Source: JBOIBN01 sp050739575
Lineage (GTDB): Bacteria; Pseudomonadota; Gammaproteobacteria; JAKDMP01
Length of the DNA: 6,631 nucleotides
Reading direction: 5' to 3'
NCBI GenBank assembly: GCA_050739575.1
Contig: JBOIBN010000109.1
Span: 1-6,631, forward strand
In this document: in pieces, positions 1-6,224 of the stretch
Layout of the letters: each line of letters begins with the position of its first letter
Position numbering within the stretch: the first letter of the stretch is position 1
The notes under the pieces: generated by a model
The model's input: the letters and a program-made list of their open reading frames with translations, nothing else
What the model was told of the DNA's origin: nothing
The model's database searches: none
Program-made: the position numbers and the translations under genes

Positions 1-34
1 AACAATGAACTTCTAACCCACAACGGGTGACTCA

Positions 35-63
35 GGGGGCGGCGCAAGCCGCCCCCTTCTTTT
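35..63 (+). terminator. Rho-independent terminator of an upstream gene
   Basis: A perfect 9-bp GC stem (GGGGGCGGC, 35-43, pairing with 48-56) closes a GCAA tetraloop and is followed by TTCTTTT (57-63). This is a textbook intrinsic terminator for plus-strand transcription. The minus-strand reading has no U-tract after the stem, so it is one-directional. A TGA at 28-30 ends a frame that is open from base 1, and it could be the stop of the gene being terminated. Ten codons are too few to identify that gene. In many gammaproteobacteria spoT lies upstream of ridA and recG, but nothing visible here confirms that. Confidence 0.9.
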
Positions 64-244
64 GTGCCTCGCTTGTGCCGAGTGCCAACAGGATGCGGGA
101 CGGAGTAAATGAAGACAGGATCGTTATTCTCGTGCTAGCTTAGTCAGACTGAAAAAGCTGGGAGATGTCGATGCCCCGAGTTGTGATCTCGCTTATTCGC
201 TGCGACAGGTAAAATTGGAGAGAGATTTTGCTGGTCTTTCGTGC
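64..244 (+). promoter_or_regulatory. Non-coding leader before ridA, probably holding the operon promoter
   Basis: About 180 bases lie between the upstream terminator and the ridA ribosome binding site, with no credible reading frame. The ATG at 109 opens only nine codons. Because a terminator precedes and an overlapping gene run follows, a promoter for ridA-recG-ubiA is expected here. The best -10-like hexamer is TAAAAT at 210-215, but no good -35 stands 16-18 bases upstream; TTGTGA at 181-186 is 23 bases away. The promoter is inferred from context and its exact place is uncertain. Confidence 0.35.
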
Positions 245-253
245 AGGAAAGGA
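245..253 (+). promoter_or_regulatory. Ribosome binding site that decides the ridA start
   Basis: AGGAAAGGA sits just before ATG 256; its first AGGA (245-248) is seven bases from the start codon. The alternative in-frame GTG at 241 overlaps this region and has only a distant purine run (217-226) upstream, so the ATG is preferred. Confidence 0.7.
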
Positions 254-255
254 CG

Positions 256-636
256 ATGAAGCGTGAAACGATCCACAGCGAGCGGGCACCGGCTGCCATC
301 GGGAGTTATTCGCAGGCGGTGGCCGCCGGCGGCTTCGTTTTCCTGTCCGGTCAGATTGGGTTCGATCCGACGAAGGGCGAACTCGTCGCAGGTGGCCTCG
401 AAGCCGAGGCCCGGCGCGTATTCGGCAATCTTGCCGCGGTCGCGACGGCGGCCGGTGGAAATCTCGGCGACATCGTCAAGCTCACGGTGTATCTTGCCGA
501 TCTGGGTGACTACGCAAAGTTCAACGAACTCATGCGGGAGCACTTCGAGGAGCCGTATCCGGCGCGGGCGGTGGTGGAGGTGAGTGCGTTGCCGCGGGGC
601 GCACGAATCGAGATCGAAGCGATATTGGCGCGGTGA
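256..636 (+). CDS. ridA: RidA family enamine/imine deaminase
   Basis: A 126-residue protein of the RidA (YjgF/YER057c/UK114) family. The family hydrolyses reactive 2-aminoacrylate and related enamine/imine intermediates made by PLP enzymes such as threonine dehydratase, releasing 2-ketoacid and ammonia in the cytoplasm, usually as a trimer. It aligns end to end with E. coli RidA: APAAIGSYSQ near residues 11-20, SGQIGFDP near 31-38, GDIVKLTVYLADL near 71-83, and the C-terminal PARAVVEV...IEIEA block. The key arginine (E. coli R105) is R104 here, and Y18 and E121 match the other pocket residues. The length is typical for the family. The start at 256 has a good ribosome binding site; GTG 241 would add five residues not typical of the family. 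The stop overlaps the recG start (GTGA), so the two genes are probably co-transcribed and translationally coupled. The ridA-recG neighbourhood is common in proteobacteria. Confidence 0.95.
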   Translation: MKRETIHSERAPAAIGSYSQAVAAGGFVFLSGQIGFDPTKGELVAGGLEAEARRVFGNLAAVATAAGGNLGDIVKLTVYLADLGDYAKFNELMREHFEEPYPARAVVEVSALPRGARIEIEAILAR

Positions 637-2687
637 ACGTGCCGCTCGAAGCCTGGAAGGGATTTGCAGGCGTGGGACCGCGGCTCGCGGAGCGGCTTGC
701 GGCGCTTGGCATCGAACGTCCCGAGGCGCTGTTGACCCATCTGCCGCTGCGTTACGAGGACCGTACGCGGGTCACGCCGATGGGTGCGCTGCAGGCGGGT
801 GTGAGTGTGCTCGTCGTCGGCGAGGTGCTGGCGGCCGAGGTCACGCGCGGTCGCCGCCCGATGTTTGTGGTGCGCCTGGGCGACGGCACAGGTTTTTCGA
901 CGCTGCGCTTTTTCCATTTTCGTCCGCGCCTGCGCGAAGTTTTCCGTTGCGGCGCCCGCTATGCCTGCTTCGGCGAGGCGCGTGCCGGTGCCGCGGGACT
1001 CGAACTGGTGCACCCGAGCTTTCGCGCCGTTACCGCCGACCAGCCCGCGCCCGTCGAGCCCCGCCTGACGCCCGTCTATCCGACGGTGGCGGGTCTTTCC
1101 CAAAACCAATTGCGTCGTTTAGTGCGCGCCGCGTTGACGGCTCTCGAGGCGGGGCGATTGCACGCGTATGTACTTGCGCCGGCGGCGCCGGGTTGGCCTG
1201 GGTTGATCGATGCGCTGGAACGAGTGCACGCACCGCCACCCGGCGATTCGCCGCTGGCCGCCGGATATCCGGCGCTCACGCGACTCGCTTTCGACGAACT
1301 GCTGGCGCAGCACCTGGTACTGCGGCGCGTGCGCCGCGAGCGCGATGCCGAATCGGCTCCGGATTTATCCGCGGGTGCGGAGTTGGCGAAGCGGCTTGTC
1401 GCGACACTGCCGTTCCCGCTTACCGGTGCGCAGCGCCGCACCGTCGCCGAAATTTCTGCGGATCTCGGCGGACCTCATCCCATGCGCCGGTTGTTGCAGG
1501 GCGATGTCGGCAGCGGCAAAACCGTCGTCGCGGCACTCGCCGCGGCGCGGGCGGTCGGCGCCGGCTACCAGGCCGCGCTGATGGCACCCACCGAACTGCT
1601 CGCGGAGCAGCATCTGCGCACGCTGCACGGATGGTTCGACGCGCTTGGTGTTCCCGTCGGTCTGCTCACCGCGGCAACGCCCGCCGCTGCACGTCGCGAT
1701 TGGCTGGCGCGTGCGGCGGCGGGCGAACCCTTGCTGCTGATCGGCACCCATGCGCTCATCAACGAGAGCGCCGCGTTGGTGCGGCTCGCGCTGGCGATCG
1801 TGGATGAACAACACCGCTTCGGCGTCGGCCAGCGCCTTGCGCTTACGGGTGTCGGGGGGGATTCGGCGGCGCACCAACTGGTGATGACCGCGACGCCAAT
1901 TCCGCGCACGCTAGCCATGACCCTGTACGCGGATCTCGATGTTTCCACGCTGGACGAACGTCTGCCCGGACGCAAGCCTGTCGTAACGGCGGTGATGAGC
2001 GAGGAACGCCGCGACGAACTCGTTTCACGTATCGGCCGGCTCGTCGCCGCCGGTCAGCAGGCCTACTGGGTATGCCCGTTGATCGAGGAGTCCGAGGTTC
2101 TCGAAGCGCAGGCAGCGGAGCAGAGTGCCGCAGTACTTACTGTGGCGTTGCCCGACGTTAGGGTGGCCTTGATCCACGGACGGCTGGCGGCGGCGGGAAA
2201 AGATGCGATCATGCGCCGGTTCGTCGCCGGAGAAATCGGGCTGCTGGTGGCGACGACCGTGATCGAGGTGGGGGTGGACGTGCCGAACGCGACGCTGATG
2301 GTGATGGAGAATGCCGAACGTCTCGGTCTCGCGCAACTGCATCAATTGCGTGGACGCATCGGGCGCGGAGCCGATGCGAGTCACTGTGTGCTGCTGTACC
2401 GCTCACCGCTTTCGCCGCGGGCGCGCGAACGTCTCGCCGCGTTGCGCGCGACCGACGACGGCTTTGCGATTGCCGAGGCCGACCTCAGGCTGCGCGGTCC
2501 CGGCGAGTTTGCCGGCACGCGCCAGGCTGGTCTCGCACGACTCAAGGTCGCCGATCTCGCGCGCGATCGCGATCTGCTTGCCCGCGTTCCTCGGGTCGCC
2601 GAATGCCTGTTCGCGGAGGAGCCCTCCGAAGTCGAAGCGCTGATCAACTTTTGGCTGGGAGCGGACCTGCGTTATGCACGAGCCTGA
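633..2687 (+). CDS. recG: ATP-dependent DNA helicase RecG
   Basis: A 684-residue RecG (E. coli 693), a monomeric superfamily 2 double-stranded DNA translocase that regresses stalled forks and migrates branched recombination intermediates. In order: N-terminal wedge/OB-fold region (about 1-210, with FAGVGPRLAERL near 11-22 and the LPLRYEDRT element at 37-45); the helicase core with Walker A GDVGSGKT (290-297), motif Ia APTELLAEQ (318-326), DEQH box (391-394), TATPIPRTLAMT (419-430) and the LDERLPGRKPV segment (440-450); then HGRL (515-518), VATTVIEVGVDVPNA (539-553) and the QLRGRIGRG box (571-579). The C-terminal DLRLRGPGEFAGTRQAG (617-633) is the region that couples ATP hydrolysis to DNA movement. 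All helicase motifs are intact. The GTG start at 633 overlaps the ridA stop by four bases with no clear ribosome binding site, which suggests coupled re-initiation. Its 3' end overlaps ubiA by 14 bases. Confidence 0.98.
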   Translation: MNVPLEAWKGFAGVGPRLAERLAALGIERPEALLTHLPLRYEDRTRVTPMGALQAGVSVLVVGEVLAAEVTRGRRPMFVVRLGDGTGFSTLRFFHFRPRLREVFRCGARYACFGEARAGAAGLELVHPSFRAVTADQPAPVEPRLTPVYPTVAGLSQNQLRRLVRAALTALEAGRLHAYVLAPAAPGWPGLIDALERVHAPPPGDSPLAAGYPALTRLAFDELLAQHLVLRRVRRERDAESAPDLSAGAELAKRLVATLPFPLTGAQRRTVAEISADLGGPHPMRRLLQGDVGSGKTVVAALAAARAVGAGYQAALMAPTELLAEQHLRTLHGWFDALGVPVGLLTAATPAAARRDWLARAAAGEPLLLIGTHALINESAALVRLALAIVDEQHRFGVGQRLALTGVGGDSAAHQLVMTATPIPRTLAMTLYADLDVSTLDERLPGRKPVVTAVMSEERRDELVSRIGRLVAAGQQAYWVCPLIEESEVLEAQAAEQSAAVLTVALPDVRVALIHGRLAAAGKDAIMRRFVAGEIGLLVATTVIEVGVDVPNATLMVMENAERLGLAQLHQLRGRIGRGADASHCVLLYRSPLSPRARERLAALRATDDGFAIAEADLRLRGPGEFAGTRQAGLARLKVADLARDRDLLARVPRVAECLFAEEPSEVEALINFWLGADLRYARA

Positions 2688-3564
2688 GAACAGGGGAAAT
2701 ATCAAACGACGTCTCAGAGCTTATGCACGTCTTACGCGTCTCGATCGCCCCATCGGCACGTTTCTCCTGCTATGGCCGACCTTGTGGGCGTTGTGGCTCG
2801 CAGCCGACGGGCATCCCGCGCCGCGCTACTTCGTGGTTTTCGTCGTCGGCACGTTTCTCATGCGCTCCGCGGGATGTGCTATCAACGACTTCGCCGACCG
2901 CGGTTTTGACGCACACGTACGGCGCACGCGTTCACGTCCGCTCGCGACCGGCGAGATCCGTCCGTTCGAGGCCGTCGTAGTGTTTGTCGTTTTCGCACTC
3001 GCCGCGTTCGTGCTCGCCTGGTTCACGCTCGACCGTCTCGCTTTATTGCTCGCCATTCCCGGCGTCGTTCTGGCCGTGAGCTATCCGTTCATGAAGCGGG
3101 TCACGCAGTTACCGCAGCTTTATCTTGGCGTCGCCTTCGGGTGGGGGATACCCATGGCCTTCGCGGCCGAGACCCGTGTGCTGCCGCCGGTCTGCTGGCT
3201 GCTTCTCATGGTGAACGTGCTCTGGGCAACGGTTTACGATACCTTCTACGCCATGGCCGACCGTCCCGACGACGAGCGGATTGGCGTAAAGTCCACCGCG
3301 ATTCTGTTCGGCAAACTGGATCGCACGATCGTCGGAATCCTGCAAGTTGCGGTACTTGCCGGACTTGCGATTGTCGGACTGCGGTTTGCGCTCGCGCCGG
3401 TTTATTACTGGGGTCTCGGCGCAGCTGCCTGCTTCTCGCTTTACCAGCAGTGGCTGGTCAGGGAACGCGAACCGGGACGTTGTTTCCAGGCGTTCATAAA
3501 CAACAACTGGTTCGGCGCCGCCGTGTTCGCTGGAATCCTGCTGCAGGCGAGCTTTCGTGGCTGA
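2674..3564 (+). CDS. ubiA: 4-hydroxybenzoate polyprenyltransferase UbiA
   Basis: A 296-residue integral membrane prenyltransferase that joins a polyprenyl diphosphate (octaprenyl in E. coli) to 4-hydroxybenzoate, the first membrane step of ubiquinone synthesis. It aligns along its whole length with E. coli UbiA (290 residues): RPIGTFLLLWPTLWALW (25-41), the first aspartate-rich motif NDFADRGFD (71-79), and the second motif YDTFYAMADRPDD (188-200) followed by IGVKSTAILFG (203-213). Both motifs bind Mg-diphosphate and are complete. About nine hydrophobic segments fit the family fold (roughly 28-47, 52-70, 99-117, 121-140, 149-164, 170-188, 217-238, 242-258, 275-292). ATG 2674 lies inside the end of recG with only a weak GCGGA upstream, so translation probably follows from recG. 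ubiC, which makes the substrate and often sits beside ubiA, is not in the window. The lipid chain length made here cannot be told from sequence. Confidence 0.97.
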   Translation: MHEPENRGNIKRRLRAYARLTRLDRPIGTFLLLWPTLWALWLAADGHPAPRYFVVFVVGTFLMRSAGCAINDFADRGFDAHVRRTRSRPLATGEIRPFEAVVVFVVFALAAFVLAWFTLDRLALLLAIPGVVLAVSYPFMKRVTQLPQLYLGVAFGWGIPMAFAAETRVLPPVCWLLLMVNVLWATVYDTFYAMADRPDDERIGVKSTAILFGKLDRTIVGILQVAVLAGLAIVGLRFALAPVYYWGLGAAACFSLYQQWLVREREPGRCFQAFINNNWFGAAVFAGILLQASFRG

Positions 3565-3597
3565 ATATCCTGCCGACAGTTTTGAGCGGATAAGCGG

Positions 3598-3626
3598 AGA
3601 CATCGGCGGCGCCGACTTCGTACAAT
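3598..3626 (+). promoter_or_regulatory. Weak candidate promoter in the ubiA-plsY gap
   Basis: The 81 bases between ubiA and plsY hold no gene. TACAAT at 3621-3626 is a fair -10 hexamer, but the bases 16-17 upstream (around 3598-3604, GACATC) match a -35 poorly. A start about seven bases downstream would leave a leader of only about a dozen bases. Read-through from ubiA is equally possible. No terminator hairpin is seen in the gap. Confidence 0.25.
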
Positions 3627-3633
3627 GGCCGCC

Positions 3634-3642
3634 GAGGAAGGA
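3634..3642 (+). promoter_or_regulatory. Ribosome binding site that decides the plsY start
   Basis: GAGGAAGGA lies just before ATG 3646, with AGGA (3635-3638) seven bases from the start codon. The in-frame ATG at 3625 lies upstream of this site and has no purine-rich sequence before it, so 3646 is chosen. Confidence 0.75.
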
Positions 3643-3645
3643 CAC

Positions 3646-4275
3646 ATGATTATTTTCTGGGCTGCTCTCGCCATCCTGTTGGCCTATCTGCTCGGCGCCG
3701 TCCCAGGCGGATTGGTGCTGGGCCGGCTCGCCGGCGTGAACCTGCGCGAGTTCGGCAGCGGTAATGCGGGGGCGACCAATGCGCTGCGCGCGCGTGGTCC
3801 GGTGTTCGGAGTCGTCGTATTCGCGTTCGATGCGGCCAAGGGCGTGATCGCCGTCCTGCTGCTTCCCCGCCTGGCGCCGGCAAGCCTTTACTGGCTGCCG
3901 GCGGCCTGCGCCGCGGCGGTCGTTGTCGGGCACGTGTTTCCGGTGTGGTTCCGCTTTCGCGGCGGCAAGGGATTCGCCACCGCATTGGGCGCCATCGTCA
4001 TACTTTCGCCACTCGCGCTTGCGCCCATACTCGGCATGTGGATTCTGGTGCTGCTCCTCAGCGGCTACGTCGCTCTTGCGACCTTGACGGGAGTCGTCGT
4101 CTATCCGATCTTTGTTGCCGTCCGATTCGCGCTCGACTGGCCCGCGTTGCTCGGGTTTGCAATCTTTCTCGCGCTCTTTCTCGTGTACACCCATCGCGAC
4201 AATATCCGCCGGCTGGCCGCTGGGGAAGAACATTGCTTCGAGCGCGTGCGCGTCATCCGCCGTGCTTCGCGCTGA
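3646..4275 (+). CDS. plsY: Acyl-phosphate:glycerol-3-phosphate acyltransferase PlsY
   Basis: A 209-residue inner-membrane enzyme that transfers an acyl group from acyl-phosphate (made by PlsX) to position 1 of glycerol-3-phosphate, giving lysophosphatidate, the first step of phospholipid synthesis. The three signature loops are present: REFGSGNAGATN (34-45), FRFRGGKGFAT (102-112) and the C-terminal THRDNIRRLAAGEE (182-195). FDAAKG (61-66) and GHVFPVWF (95-102) also match the family. Four to five hydrophobic spans (about 3-30, 53-74, 82-101, 113-138, 141-181) fit a multi-pass membrane protein. The start at 3646 has a strong ribosome binding site, and the next gene overlaps its stop by 14 bases. 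plsY more often neighbours tsaD/folB in gammaproteobacteria, so a place between ubiA and birA is less usual. plsX is not in the window. Confidence 0.96.
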   Translation: MIIFWAALAILLAYLLGAVPGGLVLGRLAGVNLREFGSGNAGATNALRARGPVFGVVVFAFDAAKGVIAVLLLPRLAPASLYWLPAACAAAVVVGHVFPVWFRFRGGKGFATALGAIVILSPLALAPILGMWILVLLLSGYVALATLTGVVVYPIFVAVRFALDWPALLGFAIFLALFLVYTHRDNIRRLAAGEEHCFERVRVIRRASR

Positions 4276-5215
4276 TTCCGCGGATCTCGACGCCCTCGCG
4301 GAGCAGCTTATCTCCGCCACGCGTCCGCTCGCGCTGGCAACGCTCAGGGCACGGCTCGGCGGCTGGACCGATGAACGGCTCGCGGCGGCGACCGCGGATC
4401 TCGGCGCGCTCGGCGCATCGCTCGTGGAAAGCGGGGATGGGATCGCCTTGCAGCTTTCCGATCCGCTCGATGCGACTGCGATCCGTGCCGCGTTGCCGCA
4501 GCATCCGTCGTTCTCAGTGACAGTCCTGCGCGTGTGTTCGTCCACCAACGATTGGGTTCGTGCGAAGACGGGCCGCGTGCTCTGCGTTGCAGAGGCGCAA
4601 ACCGCCGGTCGTGGACGCCGCGGCAACGCCTGGGTCCAATCCTTCGGGAGAGGACTTGCATTGTCGTTCGGCACACCGGCCCCGAGCACGCGGCTTGACG
4701 CGCTCGCCATTGCGATGGCGACCGCGGCGACGAACGCCTTGCTCGGTGCCGGTTATTGTGGCATCGGACTCAAATGGCCCAACGATCTGTACGTCCACGG
4801 ACGCAAGCTCGGCGGGGTGCTGGTCGAAGCCGCCGGTGGCGCCGCCCCGCGCGTCGCGATCGGGCTCGGGCTCAACGTGCATGCCGCGCCGGAGTTGCAC
4901 GGACGAAGCGCCGCGGCGCTGGCCGAACTCGGCGGACCCCCGCCGCAGCGCAATCGGCTTGCTGCGTTGCTGTCGATAGCGCTCGCGAATGCGCTCGACC
5001 GCTTCGATGCTGAAGGCTTCGCACCGTTCGCGCGGGAATTCGCCGCGCTAGATGTGCTGGCCGGGCAGCGGGTAAATCTGCACGAGGCGATGCGTTCGAA
5101 TTCGGGCATTGCACGCGGCATTTCCGAATCCGGAAGACTGATCCTCGATACTTCCGCCGGTCGCTTCGAACACGCGGCGGGCGATGTTTCGCTCGACAAA
5201 TGGCCGACCGCCTGA
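4262..5215 (+). CDS. birA: Biotin--[acetyl-CoA-carboxylase] ligase / biotin operon repressor BirA
   Basis: A 317-residue bifunctional BirA (E. coli 321). It makes biotinyl-5'-AMP and attaches biotin to the carrier protein of acetyl-CoA carboxylase; the adenylate-bound dimer represses biotin genes in the E. coli model. Residues 7-65 look like the N-terminal winged helix (LRARLGGWTDERLAAATADL near 28-47, then a wing ending in DGIALQL). The ligase domain follows: SSTND (93-97), the biotin/AMP loop GRGRRG (116-121), KWPNDLY (171-177) and RKLGGVLVE (181-189), with K182 at the position of catalytic K183 of E. coli. A small C-terminal SH3-like domain starts near 265. The GTG at 4262 fits the family length but lacks a good ribosome binding site and overlaps plsY by 14 bases, suggesting coupling. 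ATG 4112 would lie deep in plsY and add 50 unrelated residues. The presence of the winged helix suggests a regulatory role, but no operator site or biotin gene is seen here. Confidence 0.95.
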   Translation: MLRADSADLDALAEQLISATRPLALATLRARLGGWTDERLAAATADLGALGASLVESGDGIALQLSDPLDATAIRAALPQHPSFSVTVLRVCSSTNDWVRAKTGRVLCVAEAQTAGRGRRGNAWVQSFGRGLALSFGTPAPSTRLDALAIAMATAATNALLGAGYCGIGLKWPNDLYVHGRKLGGVLVEAAGGAAPRVAIGLGLNVHAAPELHGRSAAALAELGGPPPQRNRLAALLSIALANALDRFDAEGFAPFAREFAALDVLAGQRVNLHEAMRSNSGIARGISESGRLILDTSAGRFEHAAGDVSLDKWPTA

Positions 5216-5928
5216 TCATTAATCTCGGTAGTAGCCGCATCGCCTGGCGCGGCGCAGCCGGTTCCGGCGCGCTTTTGCATGCAGGCGAGCCTGGACGTTG
5301 CTTGATGCAGGCATTAGCCAGTAACGAGCCCCCGGATGAAGTCGTGGTCGGCAGCGTTGCCGTCACGCCCGTCACAGCGGAATTTCTCTCTGTCTGCCGT
5401 GCGGCCTGGGACGTCACGCCACGAGAACTCGTCGCAATCCGCGAGGCATACGGCGTGCGCAACGTCTACGCGGAACCGGCGCGTCTCGGCATCGATCGCT
5501 GGGCGGCTCTCGTCGCTGCCTATCGTGCGCACGGCGGCGGCGTACTGATCGCCGATTGCGGTACCGCCGTAACGGTGGATTATGTCGCCGAGGGAGGCCG
5601 ACATGTGGGCGGTCTGATCGCGCCGGGTTTGGGGCTGATGCGCGCAGCCTTGGCGAACGGTACCCGGTTGGCCCTGACCAGCGAGTTTGCGCCGGTTCCG
5701 CCCCTCTTCGGAACGGATACGGAGCTGGGAATTGCGGGCGGCACGCTTGCTGCCGTCGCCGGCCTGCTCGCGTATGTGGCCGAGAAAACGGCGGCGCGCT
5801 ACGGTCCGCCGAAGGCGATGTTGATTACCGGTGGTGATGCTTCTGCGGTAAGGGTACGACTGGGCACGGGGTGGTCGCAGGCGCCCGAACTGGTGCTCGA
5901 CGGTCTCGAATTGCTGGCGGATGGCTGA
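5200..5928 (+). CDS. coaX: Type III pantothenate kinase CoaX
   Basis: A 242-residue kinase of the acetate/sugar kinase superfamily that phosphorylates pantothenate, the first step of coenzyme A synthesis; type III enzymes typically are not feedback-inhibited by CoA and need a monovalent cation. Visible motifs: GIDRW (97-101) with D99 as the expected catalytic base, the second phosphate motif ADCGTAVTVDY (118-128), GGLIAPGL (137-144), and the adenosine-side ITGGDA (209-214). The length is normal. The first phosphate motif is unusual: family members usually read DxGN(T/S), but here residues 8-11 read NLGS (INLGSSR, 7-13), so the expected aspartate and asparagine are both replaced. The codons are unambiguous (AAT, AGT). 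The ATG overlaps birA by 16 bases, with no clear ribosome binding site, so it is probably coupled to birA. The birA-coaX pair is common in proteobacteria. Confidence 0.93.
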   Translation: MADRLIINLGSSRIAWRGAAGSGALLHAGEPGRCLMQALASNEPPDEVVVGSVAVTPVTAEFLSVCRAAWDVTPRELVAIREAYGVRNVYAEPARLGIDRWAALVAAYRAHGGGVLIADCGTAVTVDYVAEGGRHVGGLIAPGLGLMRAALANGTRLALTSEFAPVPPLFGTDTELGIAGGTLAAVAGLLAYVAEKTAARYGPPKAMLITGGDASAVRVRLGTGWSQAPELVLDGLELLADG

Positions 5929-5935
5929 AAACCAG

Positions 5936-5961
5936 CGCGCTCTGCATTCTGAATGCGCGCG
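5936..5961 (+). other. Hairpin just after coaX, possible weak terminator
   Basis: CGCGC (5936-5940) pairs with GCGCG (5957-5961), then a three-base bulge (TCT), then GCATT (5944-5948) pairs with AATGC (5952-5956) around a CTG loop. It begins eight bases after the coaX stop. No U-tract follows, so it is not a standard intrinsic terminator. It may slow RNA polymerase, protect the mRNA 3' end, or be chance in GC-rich DNA. Confidence 0.35.
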
Positions 5962-5990
5962 GTGTCCTGAATCCTAATTCGTCTCGGTGT

Positions 5991-6022
5991 TTGCGACGCG
6001 CCTCCCCGGCACGCGTTAAACT
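5991..6022 (+). promoter_or_regulatory. Candidate sigma-70 promoter for tRNA-Thr
   Basis: TTGCGA (5991-5996) and TAAACT (6017-6022) are each four of six to the -35 and -10 consensus, but the spacing of 20 is longer than ideal; GTTAAA (6015-6020) would give 18. Transcription would begin near 6029, leaving a 5' leader of about 20 bases to be removed by RNase P. A promoter in this 121-base gap is expected because a stable RNA follows; the exact boxes are tentative. Confidence 0.35.
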
Positions 6023-6049
6023 TTACCCCAATTCGGATTCGCAGATAAA

Positions 6050-6125
6050 GCTGGCGTAGCTCAGTCGGTAGAGCGGCTGTTTTGTAAACAGCGGGTCGGG
6101 AGTTCGATTCTCTCCGCCAGCACCA
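6050..6125 (+). tRNA. tRNA-Thr (anticodon UGU)
   Basis: A complete 76-base cloverleaf with CCA encoded. The acceptor stem GCTGGCG/CGCCAGC is seven perfect pairs, the D arm GCTC/GAGC encloses an eight-base loop, the anticodon stem GCTGT/ACAGC holds loop TTTGTAA with TGT at 6083-6085, and the T arm GGGAG/CTCTC (one G-U pair) encloses TTCGATT. TGT reads ACA and other ACN threonine codons. In E. coli the equivalent thrU gene stands right after birA and coaA and begins the cluster thrU-tyrU-glyT-thrT-tufB. The position after birA-coaX matches that, but the next tRNAs are missing in the 500 bases that follow. Confidence 0.98.
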
Positions 6126-6130
6126 GTTAA
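6101..6130. other. Possible integration (att) site at the tRNA-Thr 3' end
   Basis: The T-loop to CCA part of tRNA genes is a common attachment core for tyrosine integrases. Here the tRNA is intact, while everything beyond 6126 looks foreign: expected neighbours absent, tandem repeats, a decayed frame and an IS. I infer that an element joined the chromosome at this end. The second att copy would lie outside the window, so no direct repeat can be shown. Confidence 0.35.
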
Positions 6131-6180
6131 ATCAATAAGTTACGCGATACACGGCGGCGAAACGATAGCGAAAATCTGAT

Positions 6181-6204
6181 TAGGGGTAAACCTAGGGGTA
6201 AACC
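6181..6204. repeat. Perfect tandem 12-bp repeat beside the tRNA
   Basis: TAGGGGTAAACC occurs twice head to tail (6181-6192 and 6193-6204). It starts 55 bases after the tRNA CCA. Short G-rich direct repeats next to a tRNA target are reminiscent of integrase arm-binding or regulatory sites of integrated elements, but this is an inference by resemblance. Two copies could also arise by simple slippage. Confidence 0.6.
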
Positions 6205-6208
6205 CGAA

Positions 6209-6224
6209 GGGTCCGTAAGGACCC
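6209..6224. repeat. Small inverted repeat (possible hairpin)
   Basis: GGGTCC (6209-6214) and GGACCC (6219-6224) form a six-pair stem with a GTAA loop. On the plus strand it is followed by CCTTTG, on the minus strand by TTCGGGTTT; neither is a proper U-tract, so terminator function is doubtful. It follows the tandem repeat by only four bases. Confidence 0.45.

Noticed and set aside
241..255. GTG 241 as the ridA start
   Set aside because: The ribosome binding site lies at 245-253, inside the extension, and ATG 256 gives the normal family length.
584..1807. A 407-codon plus-strand frame overlapping ridA and recG
   Set aside because: It is in another frame of recG, is extremely rich in Arg, Ala and Gly, and has no family features; recG in this stretch is intact.
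1854..1860. Run of seven G in recG as a possible phase-variation tract
   Set aside because: recG is a housekeeping gene, the frame is intact on both sides, and a run of seven is not unusual in such GC-rich DNA.
2672..2729. TTATGCACG occurring twice (2672-2680 and 2721-2729) around the ubiA start
   Set aside because: A nine-base match with no symmetry and no further copies, and the second ATG is out of frame; most likely chance.
3625..3645. ATG 3625 as the plsY start
   Set aside because: No ribosome binding site precedes it, whereas GAGGAAGGA stands just before ATG 3646, where the family's hydrophobic N-terminus begins.
4112..4261. ATG 4112 as the birA start
   Set aside because: It would overlap plsY by 164 bases and add residues unrelated to BirA; GTG 4262 gives the expected length and begins just before the winged helix.
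3109..4710. A 533-codon open frame on the minus strand opposite ubiA, plsY and birA
   Set aside because: It lies antisense to three clearly conserved genes, has low-complexity, charge-rich composition typical of GC-rich shadow frames, and shows no recognisable domain.
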